64,000 nt of DNA from Azohydromonas australica DSM 1124 (GTDB taxonomy: Bacteria > Pseudomonadota > Gammaproteobacteria > Burkholderiales > Burkholderiaceae_C): positions 1 to 64,000 of the forward strand of contig NZ_KE387215.1 in NCBI RefSeq assembly GCF_000430725.1. The letters run 5' to 3'. Shown piece by piece: positions 44,993 through 58,515 of this stretch; the stretch's first letter is position 1, and the number at the start of each line of letters is the position of its first letter. Both the position numbers and the translations under genes were made by a program. Below the pieces are notes generated by a model. The model was not told the DNA's origin, made no database searches, and saw nothing but the letters and a program-made list of their open reading frames with translations.

Positions 44993-46231
44993 TCAATAGG
45001 TCTCCAGGTGCAGCCGGCCGTCGCGCTTGAGCTGCTGGTGCAGCGCGGGCCAGTCCAGGTCGTGCTGCGTCGCCACGTCGCGCAGCACCTCCAGCACGCC
45101 GGCCTCCATGCCCTTGAGGCCGCAGACGTAGAAGCAGGTGTTCGGATCGCGCAGCAGCAACGCCAAGTCTGCCGCACGTTCGCGCATCACATCCTGTACG
45201 TAGCGCCGCGGCTGGCCCGGGATGCGCGAGAAGGCGAAGTTGATGTCGATGAAGTCCTTGGGCAGGTTCATCAGCGGGCCGAAGTACGGCAGCTCCTGCT
45301 GCGTGCGGGCGCCGAAGAAGAGCATGAGCTTGCCGCCCTCGCCCTGGCCGCGGCGGCGCCGACGGCGCTCGGTCATGGCGCGCATGGGGGCGCTGCCCGT
45401 GCCGGTGCAGATCATCACCAGGTGGCTGCCCGGGTGGTTGGGCATCAGGAAGGTGCTGCCGAAGGGGCCGATCACCTGCACCGGGTCGCCCTTCTTCAGG
45501 TCGCACAGGTAGTTCGACGCCACGCCGCGCACCGGCCGGCCCTGGTAGTCCGCCGTCACGCGTTTCACCGTGAGCGAGACGTTGTTGTAGCCGGGGCGCT
45601 CGCCGTCGCGCGGGCTGGCGATGGAGTACTGGCGCGCGTGGTGCGGGCGGCCGTTGGCGTCCACGCCCGGCGGCAGGATGCCCAGCGACTGCCCTTCCAG
45701 CACCGGGAACGGCACGTTGCCGAAGTCCAGGACGATGTGGTGCGTGTCGCTGTCGGTGCCCAGCTCCGTCACCCGGTAGTTGCCGGCCACCGTGGCCGTC
45801 ACGGGGTTCTTGTGCGTGTAGAGGTTGACGTAGGGGTGCGACGCGGACCAAGGCGGCACCTGCGCGCCGGCCACCGCCTCGGACAGCGGCAGTTCCTGGA
45901 CCTGCGCCTGCACCTGCGGCCCGGCGGCCTCGGCCGGCGTCTCCACGTTCACGCCCAGCGCCTTCTCCGCCGGCAGCTCGTCCCAGGTGAACTGCTCCTC
46001 GACCGAGTAGGCCTCCAGCCGCAGCACGGTGCGCCAGTTGTCGATGGCGCCCGTGGGGCACGGTGGCACGCAGGCCATGCAGAAGTTGCACTTGCCCGAG
46101 TCCACCACGTAGTTGTTCGAGTCGTGCGTGATGGCATCGACCGGACAGCTCTCCTCGCAGGTGTTGCAGCGGATGCAGATCTCCGGATCGATCAGGTGCT
46201 GCTTGAGCACTTCGGGCAGGGGGGCGTTCAT
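44993..46231 (-). CDS. boxA: Benzoyl-CoA 2,3-epoxidase reductase subunit BoxA
   Basis: A 412-residue flavo-iron-sulfur reductase that passes electrons from NADPH to BoxB. Two [4Fe-4S] motifs are at the N-terminus (C19, C22, C25, C29 and C48, C51, C54, C58). A ferredoxin-NADP reductase part follows with the FAD motif RQYSIASP and the NADP motif [10 protein letters not shown]. An unusual six-Arg run followed by GQGEGGK (about 300) sits in a surface loop after the NADP site. Separated from boxB by a large inverted repeat. Confidence 0.95.
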   Translation of the reverse strand: MNAPLPEVLKQHLIDPEICIRCNTCEESCPVDAITHDSNNYVVDSGKCNFCMACVPPCPTGAIDNWRTVLRLEAYSVEEQFTWDELPAEKALGVNVETPAEAAGPQVQAQVQELPLSEAVAGAQVPPWSASHPYVNLYTHKNPVTATVAGNYRVTELGTDSDTHHIVLDFGNVPFPVLEGQSLGILPPGVDANGRPHHARQYSIASPRDGERPGYNNVSLTVKRVTADYQGRPVRGVASNYLCDLKKGDPVQVIGPFGSTFLMPNHPGSHLVMICTGTGSAPMRAMTERRRRRRGQGEGGKLMLFFGARTQQELPYFGPLMNLPKDFIDINFAFSRIPGQPRRYVQDVMRERAADLALLLRDPNTCFYVCGLKGMEAGVLEVLRDVATQHDLDWPALHQQLKRDGRLHLETY

Positions 46232-46296
46232 GGCTGGAGCTTGCTTGTGTATGGGAAGACGTTTGTCGCGAGCCGAAGCGTTTCACCAACCAACTC

Positions 46297-46447
46297 GTCA
46301 TTCCCGCGAAGGCGGGAATCCAGGCGGCCCCCAAGCGGCTCGTGAGCTGCCTGGGCGGCACACCAAGGGTTGCTGGTTCAGCGATCCCGCGTCGGCTTTG
46401 ACGGGCTGACGTGGGGCCGCCTGGATCCCCGCCTTCGCGGGGATGAC
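46297..46447. repeat. Long inverted repeat between boxB and boxA
   Basis: A 36-bp arm (46297-46332) containing CCCGCGAAGGCGGG and a 35-bp arm (46413-46447) containing CCCCGCCTTCGCGGGG are near-perfect complements, separated by 80 bp. Each arm is itself a small palindrome of the widespread CGCGAAGGCG type. The boxB-boxA transcript would fold here into a very stable structure. The rest of the 280-bp gap holds no gene. Confidence 0.8.
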
Positions 46448-46511
46448 GAAGTAAGTTCGCGGGGATGCGAAGTAGGGGTCGGAGCGAAGCAGCTCACGGC
46501 CACCAAGCGCC

Positions 46512-47951
<1,440 letters not shown>

Positions 47952-47983
47952 GGCGTTGTCTCCTGTGTTCGTCGAATGTCGGG

Positions 47984-49651
<1,668 letters not shown>

Positions 49652-49687
49652 CGGGTCTCCTGTGCAGCATCCCGGCGGGACCGGACA

Positions 49688-49767
49688 TGCAAAATCATGC
49701 AGTGCTTGTGTGATGCATGATAGTGCGACCCTGATGCACGTCAACTCTTTGCAAGCACTTTAGTGCA
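49688..49767 (-). promoter_or_regulatory. boxC promoter with three TGCA-type operator sites
   Basis: On the minus strand TTGACG (49739-49744) and TATCAT (49717-49722) are 16 bp apart, a good sigma-70 promoter. TGCA-N6-TGCA (49688-49701) lies about 10-20 bp past the expected start of transcription; TGCA-N6-TGCG (49714-49727) covers the -10; AGCA-N6-TGCA (49754-49767) sits just upstream of the -35. BoxR/BzdR regulators are known to bind TGCA-containing palindromes, so these are likely BoxR operators acting by blocking the promoter. Confidence 0.7.
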
Positions 49768-49811
49768 TATCACCGGGAAAACACCGAGCACTGAACCCGT
49801 TCGGGAATCCT

Positions 49812-50729
49812 TCAGATCCCCGCCTGCTGCCGCAGCGCCTCGCGCAGCCCGCTGAAGGCCTCGGACAAGGTCTTGCCGCTGGTGTCGAAGCTCAGGTCCG
49901 CCTTGCCGTAGAAGGCGGCGCGGCCTTCCAGGATGCGGCGCAGGTCGTCCATCGCCTCCTGGTTGCCGGCCATGGGCCGCAGGTCGCCCTGCTCGACGAC
50001 GCGACTCATGTGCTCCTGCGGCGATGCGCGCAGCCACACCGTGTAGCAGTGCGCCAGCAGCAGGTTCAGCGTCGCGGGGTCGGACACCAGCCCGCCCGGG
50101 GTAGCGATCACGGCGTCGGGATAGAGCTGGATCGTCTCCTCCAGCGCGCGGCGCTCGTAGCGGCGGTAGGCGGTGGGGCCCAGCAGGTTGTGGATCTCGC
50201 CCAGCCCGCAGCCGGCCACGCGCTCGATTTCCCTGTTCAGCTCGACGAAGGGCACGTCCAGCTCGTCGGCCAGCAGCTGGCCCAGGCTGGACTTGCCCGC
50301 GCCGCGCAGGCCCACCAGCGCGATGCGCGAGCTGCGCGCATCGGCCGGCCCGGCCTGACCGTACAGCTCGCTCAGCGCCAACCGGGCGCGGCGCAGTTCC
50401 TCGTCGGAGCGGCCGCGCAGCAGCTCGCGGATCAGCAGCCACTCCGGCCCGTTGGCACCCTCGTCGTTGAGCAGGTCCACCAGCTCGCAGTCCAACGCGC
50501 GCGCCACCTGGCGCAGCACCAGCACCGAGGCGTTGCCCACACCCAACTCCAGGTTGGCAAGGTGGCGCTCCGACACGTCGCTGGCCAGCGCCAGCGCGCG
50601 CCGCGTCAGCCCCTTGCGCGCCCGCAGCGAGCGCACGCGCTCGCCCAGCGTCGCCAGGAAAGGGTCGCGCTGGGCCTCGGCCGGGCGGTCCGAAAGTTGT
50701 TCTGCTGAGGGGTTGGCGTTGGCATCCAT
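49812..50729 (-). CDS. boxR: BoxR transcriptional regulator (HTH plus shikimate-kinase-like domain)
   Basis: A 305-residue two-domain regulator. An XRE helix-turn-helix (about 28-85; LTRRALALASDVSERHLANL) binds DNA, and a shikimate-kinase-like domain (from about 135; P-loop GLRGAGKSS) senses the effector, reported to be benzoyl-CoA in this family. It should repress the box genes in the absence of benzoate. It lies between the boxCBA operon and the divergent uptake/activation operon, with TGCA sites on both sides. Confidence 0.94.
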   Translation of the reverse strand: MDANANPSAEQLSDRPAEAQRDPFLATLGERVRSLRARKGLTRRALALASDVSERHLANLELGVGNASVLVLRQVARALDCELVDLLNDEGANGPEWLLIRELLRGRSDEELRRARLALSELYGQAGPADARSSRIALVGLRGAGKSSLGQLLADELDVPFVELNREIERVAGCGLGEIHNLLGPTAYRRYERRALEETIQLYPDAVIATPGGLVSDPATLNLLLAHCYTVWLRASPQEHMSRVVEQGDLRPMAGNQEAMDDLRRILEGRAAFYGKADLSFDTSGKTLSEAFSGLREALRQQAGI

Positions 50730-50753
50730 GGGGGTCGGTGTTTACCCGGCTTA

Positions 50754-50816
50754 TGCACTATATTGCTTGACCGGGAACAAGGGTGCATTTAAGTTTCAGT
50801 CATGCACTTTAGTTCA
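50754..50816. promoter_or_regulatory. BoxR-type operator sites in the boxR/DUF4863 divergent region
   Basis: Three sites related to TGCA-N6-TGCA: TGCACTATATTGCT (50754-50767), a half-site TGCATTTAAG (50784-50793) and TGCACTTTAGTTCA (50803-50816). The first covers a minus-strand -10-like TATAGT facing boxR; a plus-strand -35-like TTGACC is at 50767-50772. The placement suggests BoxR controls itself and the divergent benzoate uptake/activation operon. Confidence 0.6.
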
Positions 50817-50871
50817 ACCACCAGGGTTCGTCCCTAGGCGCAACCAGACCCGGTGAAGGACCAGCCCCCCC

Positions 50872-51375
50872 GTGACGACCATGACGCCCGAACGCTTCCA
50901 GGACCTGATCGCCTCGCTCACCGCCTCGCTGGAAGGCCAGCCGCTTGACGCCGCGCTGGCCGAGCGGCTGAACCGCGAGCACCCAGCCGGCAGCCCGGTG
51001 TTCGAGGCGATCTTCGAGGCCTGCCGCCAGGCGGTGGCCGCGGGCTGGATGTGCAGCCGCGAGAACGACGGCATCCGCTGGGGCCGCGTCATTAAGCAGG
51101 GTGCGGCCACGCACGGCTTCTCGGTGGACGTGGTGGACATGAAGGATCTGGCCGGCCCGCACCACGGGCACCCCCACGGCGAGATCGACATGGTCATGCC
51201 CCTCCAGGCCGACGGCACGCCCGGCGGCGAGGCCCGCTTCGACGGCCAGGGCGCGGGCTGGAAGGTGTACGGCCCGGGCAGCGCGCACCGCCCCACCGTC
51301 AGCGGCGGCCGGGCACTGGTGCTGTACCTGCTGCCGCAGGGCGCCATCGAATTCAGCCGCGCCGCCTCCGCCTGA
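50872..51375 (+). CDS. DUF4863 family protein of the box cluster
   Basis: A 167-residue protein of the DUF4863 family, which also contains 4-hydroxylaminobenzoate lyase PnbB. A cupin-like metal site is suggested by HHGHPHGEIDMVMP. It is commonly found in box clusters, where its job is unknown. Start at GTG 50872; ATG 50881 is an alternative. First gene of the operon that includes benzoate-CoA ligase and the importer. Confidence 0.85.
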   Translation: MTTMTPERFQDLIASLTASLEGQPLDAALAERLNREHPAGSPVFEAIFEACRQAVAAGWMCSRENDGIRWGRVIKQGAATHGFSVDVVDMKDLAGPHHGHPHGEIDMVMPLQADGTPGGEARFDGQGAGWKVYGPGSAHRPTVSGGRALVLYLLPQGAIEFSRAASA

Positions 51376-51455
51376 GGCCGGCGCCGCGCCCCTGCCGGGC
51401 AGGCTTCCGACAGAGAAGCCGCCCGCCCTGATCCGAGGACCCGAGGAGACAAGCC

Positions 51456-53020
<1,565 letters not shown>

Positions 53021-53024
<4 letters not shown>

Positions 53025-53839
53025 CCGGGGCCGCGGTGTCCGGCGGCTTCGCCAGCATCCGCGTGGGCGGGCGCGAGTTGCGCATCGAATTCGGCTGGGT
53101 AGGCAGCGACGCGCCTGACGCGCCGCTGATCGTGTTCCTGCACGAGGGCCTGGGCTCGCTGTCCATGTGGAAGGATTTCCCGGCGCGCCTGTGCGAGGCC
53201 GCCGGCGCGCGCGGGCTGGTCTATTCGCGCCCGGGCTACGGCCGCTCCACGCCGCGCCCGCACGAGGAGCGCTGGGGGCTGGACTTCATGCACGTCCAGG
53301 CGCAGCAGGTGCTGCCCGCGCTGCTGGACGCGCTGGGCGTGCAGTCGAGCTACGGGCTCTTCGGCCACAGCGACGGTGGGTCCATCGCGCTGATCCACGC
53401 CGCGAGCTTCCCGCACCGGGTGGCTGGCGCCGTGGTGATGGCGCCACACATCCTGGTCGAGGAGTTCGGGCTGGCGAGCATCCGCGAGGCGCGCCGGGCC
53501 TACCTCGACGGCCCGCTGCGTGCGGGGCTGGCCAAGTACCACGACGACGTGGACTCGGCCTTCTGGGGCTGGAACGACATCTGGCTGGATGGGGAGTTCC
53601 CCCGCTGGACGATCCAGCCCCTGCTCTCCAGCATCAAGTGCCCGCTGCTGGCAATCCAGGGTTTCAGTGATCCCTACGGGACCATGGCCCAGATCGACGG
53701 CATTGCGGAAGCGGCACCGCAGACGGCGTTGTTGAAGCTGCCCGACTGCGGCCACTCGCCGCACCGCGACCAGCCTGAGGCGGTGATCCGAGCCGCCCGG
53801 GATTTCATCCAACAACACCCCAAGGAGACGACGTCATGA
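53021..53839 (+). CDS. Alpha/beta hydrolase of the box cluster
   Basis: A 272-residue alpha/beta hydrolase. The nucleophile elbow is FGHSDGGS (Ser about 118), the oxyanion region is FLHEGLGSLSMW and the His is in PDCGHSPHRDQ. No signal peptide. It begins at GTG overlapping the ligase stop (GTGA) and ends overlapping the importer binding protein (ATGA), so it is an integral member. It may act as a thioesterase or ester hydrolase releasing benzoate or salvaging CoA; this is inference. Confidence 0.87.
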
Positions 53840-55002
53840 AGTTCATCCCCACGCTGGGCGCGCTGGCCGCCGCCGCGCTGCTGGCGGCCCCGTCGGCCTG
53901 GGCGCAGGCCGGCGCAAAGCTCAAGGTCGGGTTCATGCTGCCCTACACCGGCACCTACGCCGCGCTGGGCAATGCCATCGAGAACGGTTTCCGGCTCTAC
54001 GTGCAGGAACAGGGCGGCAAGCTCGCCGGGCGCGAGCTGGAGTTCGTCAAGGTGGACGACGAGTCCGACCCGTCCAAGGCCACCGACAACGTCAACAAGC
54101 TCATCAAGCGCGACCAGGTGGACGTGATCATCGGCACGGTGCACTCCGGCGTCGCCATGGCCATGGCCAAGGCCGCCAAGGAGAGCAACACGCTGCTGAT
54201 CGTGCCCAACGCCGGCGCCGATGCCGTCACCGGCCCGATGTGCGCGCCCAACATCTTCCGCAGCAGTTTCTCCAACTGGCAGCCCGCCTACGCCATGGGC
54301 GACGTGGCGGCCAAGCGCGGGCACAAGAAGGCCGTCACCATCACCTGGAAGTACGCCGCGGGCGACGAGTCGGTGGCCGGCTTCAAGGAGGCCTTCGAGA
54401 AGGGCGGCGGGCAGGTGGTCAAGCAGCTCACGCTGCCCTTCCCCAACGTCGAGTTCCAGGCGCTGCTCACCGAGATCGCCGCGGCCAAGCCCGATGCGGT
54501 CTACACCTTCTTCGCCGGCGGCGGCGCGGTGAAGTTCGTCAAGGACTACGCCGCGGCGGGCCTGAACAAGACCATCCCGCTCTACGGCGCCGGCTTCCTC
54601 ACCGACGGCACGCTGGAGGCCCAGGGCGACGCCGCCCAGGGGCTGCTGACCACGCTGCACTACGCCGACGGCCTCAACACCCCGCGCGACAACGCCTTCC
54701 GCCTGGCCTACGCCAAGGCCTTCAAGCTGCAGCCCGACGTGTACGCGGTGCAGGGCTACGACGCGGCGCAGATGCTGGGCGTGGGCCTGAACGCCGTGAA
54801 GGGCGACGTGGGCAAGAAGGCCGAGTTCGCCGCCGCGCTCAAGGCGGCCAAGATCGACAGCCCGCGCGGCACCTTCACCATCGCCAAGAACCACAACCCG
54901 GTGCAGGACTTCTACCTGCGCAAGGTGGAAGGCAAGGAGAACAAGAGCACGGGCATCGCGGTGAAGGCGCTGGCCGACCCGGGACGCGGCTGCCGCATGT
55001 GA
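53836..55002 (+). CDS. ABC importer substrate-binding protein (probable benzoate)
   Basis: A 388-residue periplasmic binding protein of the branched-chain amino acid (LivJ-type) group with a signal peptide (about 1-23, ending SAWAQA). The typical start KVGFMLPYTGTYAALG and the FFAGGGAVKFVKDY part are present. Its place in the box island, fused by overlap to the hydrolase gene, indicates aromatic acid rather than amino acid uptake. A terminator follows, which would raise its level above the permease. Confidence 0.9.
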   Translation: MKFIPTLGALAAAALLAAPSAWAQAGAKLKVGFMLPYTGTYAALGNAIENGFRLYVQEQGGKLAGRELEFVKVDDESDPSKATDNVNKLIKRDQVDVIIGTVHSGVAMAMAKAAKESNTLLIVPNAGADAVTGPMCAPNIFRSSFSNWQPAYAMGDVAAKRGHKKAVTITWKYAAGDESVAGFKEAFEKGGGQVVKQLTLPFPNVEFQALLTEIAAAKPDAVYTFFAGGGAVKFVKDYAAAGLNKTIPLYGAGFLTDGTLEAQGDAAQGLLTTLHYADGLNTPRDNAFRLAYAKAFKLQPDVYAVQGYDAAQMLGVGLNAVKGDVGKKAEFAAALKAAKIDSPRGTFTIAKNHNPVQDFYLRKVEGKENKSTGIAVKALADPGRGCRM

Positions 55003-55010
55003 GCGTTGAG

Positions 55011-55035
55011 CGGGCCGGCCCTCCGGCCCGTTTTT
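55011..55035 (+). terminator. Terminator/attenuator after the binding-protein gene
   Basis: An 8-bp all-GC stem CGGGCCGG / CCGGCCCG with a 4-base loop followed by five T, 8 bp after the stop. The permease gene begins 46 bp further, so partial readthrough would give the high binding-protein to permease ratio usual for ABC importers. Confidence 0.8.
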
Positions 55036-55081
55036 CCGTAGTACCGCCCGCGGCGCGCGCCGCGGGCCACCAGGGGCCGCC

Positions 55082-55963
55082 ATGGACGTCGCGACCTTCC
55101 TTATTCAGTGCCTGAACGCGGTCCAGTACGGGCTGCTGCTGTTCCTCGTGGCCTCGGGGCTCACGCTGATCTTCGGGATCATGGGCGTGATCAACCTCGC
55201 CCACGGCAGCTTCTACATGATCGGCGCCTACATGGCCTACGCGCTGGCGCCGTGGGTCAACCAGTACCTGGGCGGCGGCTTCTTCACCACGCTGCTGGTG
55301 GGCATCGTGCTGTCGGTGCTGCTGGGCTACGTGCTGGAGTGGGTCTTCTTCAGCTACCTCTACGAGCGCGAGCACCTGCAGCAGGTGCTCATGACCTACG
55401 GGCTGATCCTCGTGTTCGAGGAGCTGCGGTCGATCCTGGTGGGCAACGACGTCTACGGCGTGCAGCCGCCCGACTGGCTGTCCGGCAGCATCCCGCTGGG
55501 CGACCTGATGACCTACCCGGTCTACCGGCTCTTCATCTCCGGCGTGTGCGTCGCCATCGCGGTGGCGATGTGGGCGCTGATCACGCGCACGCGGCTGGGC
55601 ATGAAGATCCGCGCCGGCGCCAGCAACCGCGAGATGGCGCGCGCCATGGGCGTGAACATCCGGCTGCTCTACCGCATCGTCTTCGCTTTCGGCGTGGCGC
55701 TGGCGGCGCTGGCCGGGATGATCGCGGCGCCGGTGTCCAGCGTCTATCCGAACATGGGCGCGGGCGTGCTGATCGTGTGCTTCGTGGTGGTGGTGATCGG
55801 CGGCATCGGCTCGATCAAGGGCGCGCTGGTGGCGGCGCTGCTGGTGGGCCTGGTGGACACCTTCGGCAAGGTGCTGTTCCCGGCCTTCGCCGGGATCTCG
55901 GTGTACTTGCTGATGGCCGTGATGCTGCTGTGGAAGCCCGAGGGGCTGTTCAAGGCGGGTTGA
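55082..55963 (+). CDS. ABC importer permease (LivH-type)
   Basis: A 293-residue inner-membrane permease with about eight helices. FGIMGVINLAHGSFYMIGAY and the IRAGASNREMARAMGVN loop that meets the ATPase are the LivH hallmarks. Second gene of the benzoate-linked importer; livM-type permease follows in 12 bp. Confidence 0.92.
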   Translation: MDVATFLIQCLNAVQYGLLLFLVASGLTLIFGIMGVINLAHGSFYMIGAYMAYALAPWVNQYLGGGFFTTLLVGIVLSVLLGYVLEWVFFSYLYEREHLQQVLMTYGLILVFEELRSILVGNDVYGVQPPDWLSGSIPLGDLMTYPVYRLFISGVCVAIAVAMWALITRTRLGMKIRAGASNREMARAMGVNIRLLYRIVFAFGVALAALAGMIAAPVSSVYPNMGAGVLIVCFVVVVIGGIGSIKGALVAALLVGLVDTFGKVLFPAFAGISVYLLMAVMLLWKPEGLFKAG

Positions 55964-55975
55964 GGAGACAACGGG

Positions 55976-56998
55976 ATGAACACGACCACGCTTTCGTCCT
56001 CGCTGCCGGCCGCGGCCCCTGCCGCGCCCGCGCGCGGCCTGTCGCTCAAGGCGGTGCCGGTGCTGCTGGGCTTCCTGGTGCTGGCGCTGCTGCCGCTGGT
56101 GCTGTCGGGCTTCTACGTCGAGCTGACGATGAAGATCATGATCCTGGCCCTGTTCGCGCTGAGCCTGGAGCTGCTGGTGGGCCAGACCGGGCTGGTGGCC
56201 TTCGGCCATGCCGGCTTCTTCGGCATCGGCGCCTACGTGGCGGCGCTGCTCACGCCGCAGGCGGGCGGCGCCTCGCTGTGGTGGCTGCTGCCCGCGGCCA
56301 TGGGCGCGGCGGGCCTGTACGCGCTGGCGGTGGGCGCGCTGTCGCTGCGCACCAAGGGCGTGTACTTCATCATGATCACGCTGGCCTTCGCGCAGATGGC
56401 CTACTTCGTGTTCCACGACACGCCGCTGGGCGGCGGCAGCGACGGCATCTACCTCTACTTCAAGCCCGAGGTGAAGCTGGGCGAGCTGCAGCTGCTGGAC
56501 CTGGATGCGGGCCACACCTATTACTGGTTCGTGCTGGCCTGCCTGGTGGCGACCTTCACCCTGCTGGCGCTGCTGCTGCGCAGCCGCTTCGGGCGGGCGC
56601 TGGCGGGCGTCAAGGCCAACGAGCAGCGCATGCGCGCCGCCGGCTTCGCGACCTATCCGTACAAGCTGGCGGCCTTCGTGCTCTCGGCCATGTTCGCGGG
56701 CCTGGCGGGCTTCCTGTACGCGCTCAAGGACGGCTTCGTGAACCCGGAGATCCTGAGCTGGCACCAGAGCGGCGCAGTGCTGCTGATGATCATCCTGGGC
56801 GGCCTGGGCCACCTGCGCGGCGCGCTGCTGGGCGCCCTGGCCTTCACGCTGCTGCAGGAGCTCTACCAGTCGGAAGCCCTCTTCGGCAGCTTCGCCAAGC
56901 ACTGGCAGCTATCGCTCGGTCTCACCATCATCGCCTTCGTCGCCCTGCTGCCGCACGGGCTCATCGGGCTGCTGCAGCGCAAGGGAGACAAGCAATGA
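55976..56998 (+). CDS. ABC importer permease (LivM-type)
   Basis: A 340-residue inner-membrane permease of the LivM group with about ten helices. LVGQTGLVAFGHAGFFGIGA and GRALAGVKANEQRMRAAGF (cytosolic coupling loop) are diagnostic. The stop overlaps the ATPase start (ATGA). Confidence 0.92.
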   Translation: MNTTTLSSSLPAAAPAAPARGLSLKAVPVLLGFLVLALLPLVLSGFYVELTMKIMILALFALSLELLVGQTGLVAFGHAGFFGIGAYVAALLTPQAGGASLWWLLPAAMGAAGLYALAVGALSLRTKGVYFIMITLAFAQMAYFVFHDTPLGGGSDGIYLYFKPEVKLGELQLLDLDAGHTYYWFVLACLVATFTLLALLLRSRFGRALAGVKANEQRMRAAGFATYPYKLAAFVLSAMFAGLAGFLYALKDGFVNPEILSWHQSGAVLLMIILGGLGHLRGALLGALAFTLLQELYQSEALFGSFAKHWQLSLGLTIIAFVALLPHGLIGLLQRKGDKQ

Positions 56999-57783
56999 GC
57001 GCGGTCCTGAACCCGGCCGCCGGCGCCGCGGCGAGCACGCAAGCGCTGCTGGTGGCGAGCGACATCTCGCGCCGCTTCGGTGGCCTGAAGGCGGTGGACG
57101 GCGTGTCGCTGACGCTGGAGCGCGGCAGCCTGCACGCGGTGATCGGCACCAACGGCGCAGGCAAGTCCACGCTGATCAACCTGCTCTCCGGCGAGATCCC
57201 GCCCAGCGAGGGCCGCGTGCTGCTCATGGGCCAGGACGCCACGGCCTGGAGCCAGCCCAAGCGGGCGCGCGCGGGCCTGGGCCGCTCCTACCAGCGCAAC
57301 ACCATCTTCATGAACTTCACGGTGCGCGAGAACTGCCGCCTGGCGGCGCAGGCGCGCTGGCAGCGCGCCTGGGACTGGTGGACGCCGGCGCAGCGCTGCG
57401 GCAAGAGCCAGGCCGCCGCGGACGAGGCGCTGCGCAAGGCGGGCCTGTCGGCGCAGGCCGAGCGCGTGGCCGGCGCGCTCTCGCACGGGCAGAAGCGCCA
57501 GCTGGAGATCGCCATGTGCCTGGCGGGCGCGCCGCAGGTGCTGCTGCTGGACGAGCCGCTGGCCGGCATGGGTGCGGAGGAGACGGAGCGCATGCTGTCG
57601 CTGCTGACCGAGCTGAAGCAGGAGCACGCGATCCTGCTGGTGGAGCACGACATGGACGCCGTGTTCCGCGTGGCCGACCGCATCACGGTGATGGTCAACG
57701 GCCGGGTGATCGCCAGCGACACGCCCGCGGCGGTGCGGGCCAACCGCGAGGTGCAGATCGCCTATCTCGGAGAGGGCCACTGA
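56995..57783 (+). CDS. ABC importer ATPase (LivG-type)
   Basis: A 262-residue ATPase. Walker A GTNGAGKST, Q-loop in GLGRSYQRNTIF, signature LSHGQKRQLEIAM (an LSxGQ variant with His) and Walker B VLLLDEPLAGMG are all present. An extended N-terminus of about 18 residues precedes the domain. One-base overlap with the next gene. Confidence 0.93.
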   Translation: MSAVLNPAAGAAASTQALLVASDISRRFGGLKAVDGVSLTLERGSLHAVIGTNGAGKSTLINLLSGEIPPSEGRVLLMGQDATAWSQPKRARAGLGRSYQRNTIFMNFTVRENCRLAAQARWQRAWDWWTPAQRCGKSQAAADEALRKAGLSAQAERVAGALSHGQKRQLEIAMCLAGAPQVLLLDEPLAGMGAEETERMLSLLTELKQEHAILLVEHDMDAVFRVADRITVMVNGRVIASDTPAAVRANREVQIAYLGEGH

Positions 57784-58514
57784 TGAGCGCCGTGCTGAAC
57801 GACACCGACGACCTGCTGCGGGCCACCGATCTGCACGCCCACTACGGCCAGAGCCACGTGCTGCAGGGCGTGTCGCTGCGCGTCGCGCGCGGCGAGGCCG
57901 TGGGGCTGCTGGGCCGCAACGGCATGGGCAAGACCACCTTCATCCGCACGCTGCTGGGCCAGCTGAAAGCCTCGGGCGGGCGCGTGAGCGTGACGGGCCG
58001 GGACATGACCGGGCAGCCGCCCGAGCGCATCGTGCGCCTGGGCATCGGCTACGTGCCCGAGGGACGCGGGGTGTTTCCGAACCTGAGCGTGCGCGAGAAC
58101 CTGGTGATGGCCGCGCGTGCCGGCACCCGGGGCCAGCGCGACTGGACCTTCGAGCGCGTGCTGGAAACCTTCCCGCGGCTGGCGGAGCGGCTGGAGCACG
58201 GCGGCGGGCAGCTCTCCGGCGGCGAACAGCAGATGATGGCCATCGGCCGCGCGCTGATGACCAACCCCGACCTGATGATCCTGGACGAGGCCACCGAGGG
58301 CCTGGCGCCGCTGGTGGTGGCCGAGATCTGGCGCGTCATCGGCCTCATCCGCACCAGCGGCATCGCCTCGCTGGTGGTGGACCGCAACTTCAAGAAGGTG
58401 TTGGCGCACACCGACCGCTGCGTGGTGCTGGAAAAGGGCCGCGTGGTGCTGGAGGGGCCCTCGGCCGAGCTGGCTGCCGATGAGGCGGCGCTGCATCGGT
58501 ATCTGGGGGTGTGA
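57783..58514 (+). CDS. ABC importer ATPase (LivF-type)
   Basis: A 243-residue ATPase. Walker A GRNGMGKTT, signature LSGGEQQMMAIGRAL and Walker B LMILDEATEGLAP. Instead of the usual switch His region it reads ASLVVDRNFKKVLAH, with Asp-Arg where LivF normally has Glu-Gln/His. Last gene of the benzoate importer operon; converges on the thioredoxin-like gene with a 1-bp gap. Confidence 0.92.
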   Translation: MSAVLNDTDDLLRATDLHAHYGQSHVLQGVSLRVARGEAVGLLGRNGMGKTTFIRTLLGQLKASGGRVSVTGRDMTGQPPERIVRLGIGYVPEGRGVFPNLSVRENLVMAARAGTRGQRDWTFERVLETFPRLAERLEHGGGQLSGGEQQMMAIGRALMTNPDLMILDEATEGLAPLVVAEIWRVIGLIRTSGIASLVVDRNFKKVLAHTDRCVVLEKGRVVLEGPSAELAADEAALHRYLGV

Positions 58515-58515
58515 A

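Noticed and set aside
46297-46447. CRISPR-like array between boxB and boxA
   Set aside because: Only two arms in inverted orientation, no regular spacers and no cas genes.
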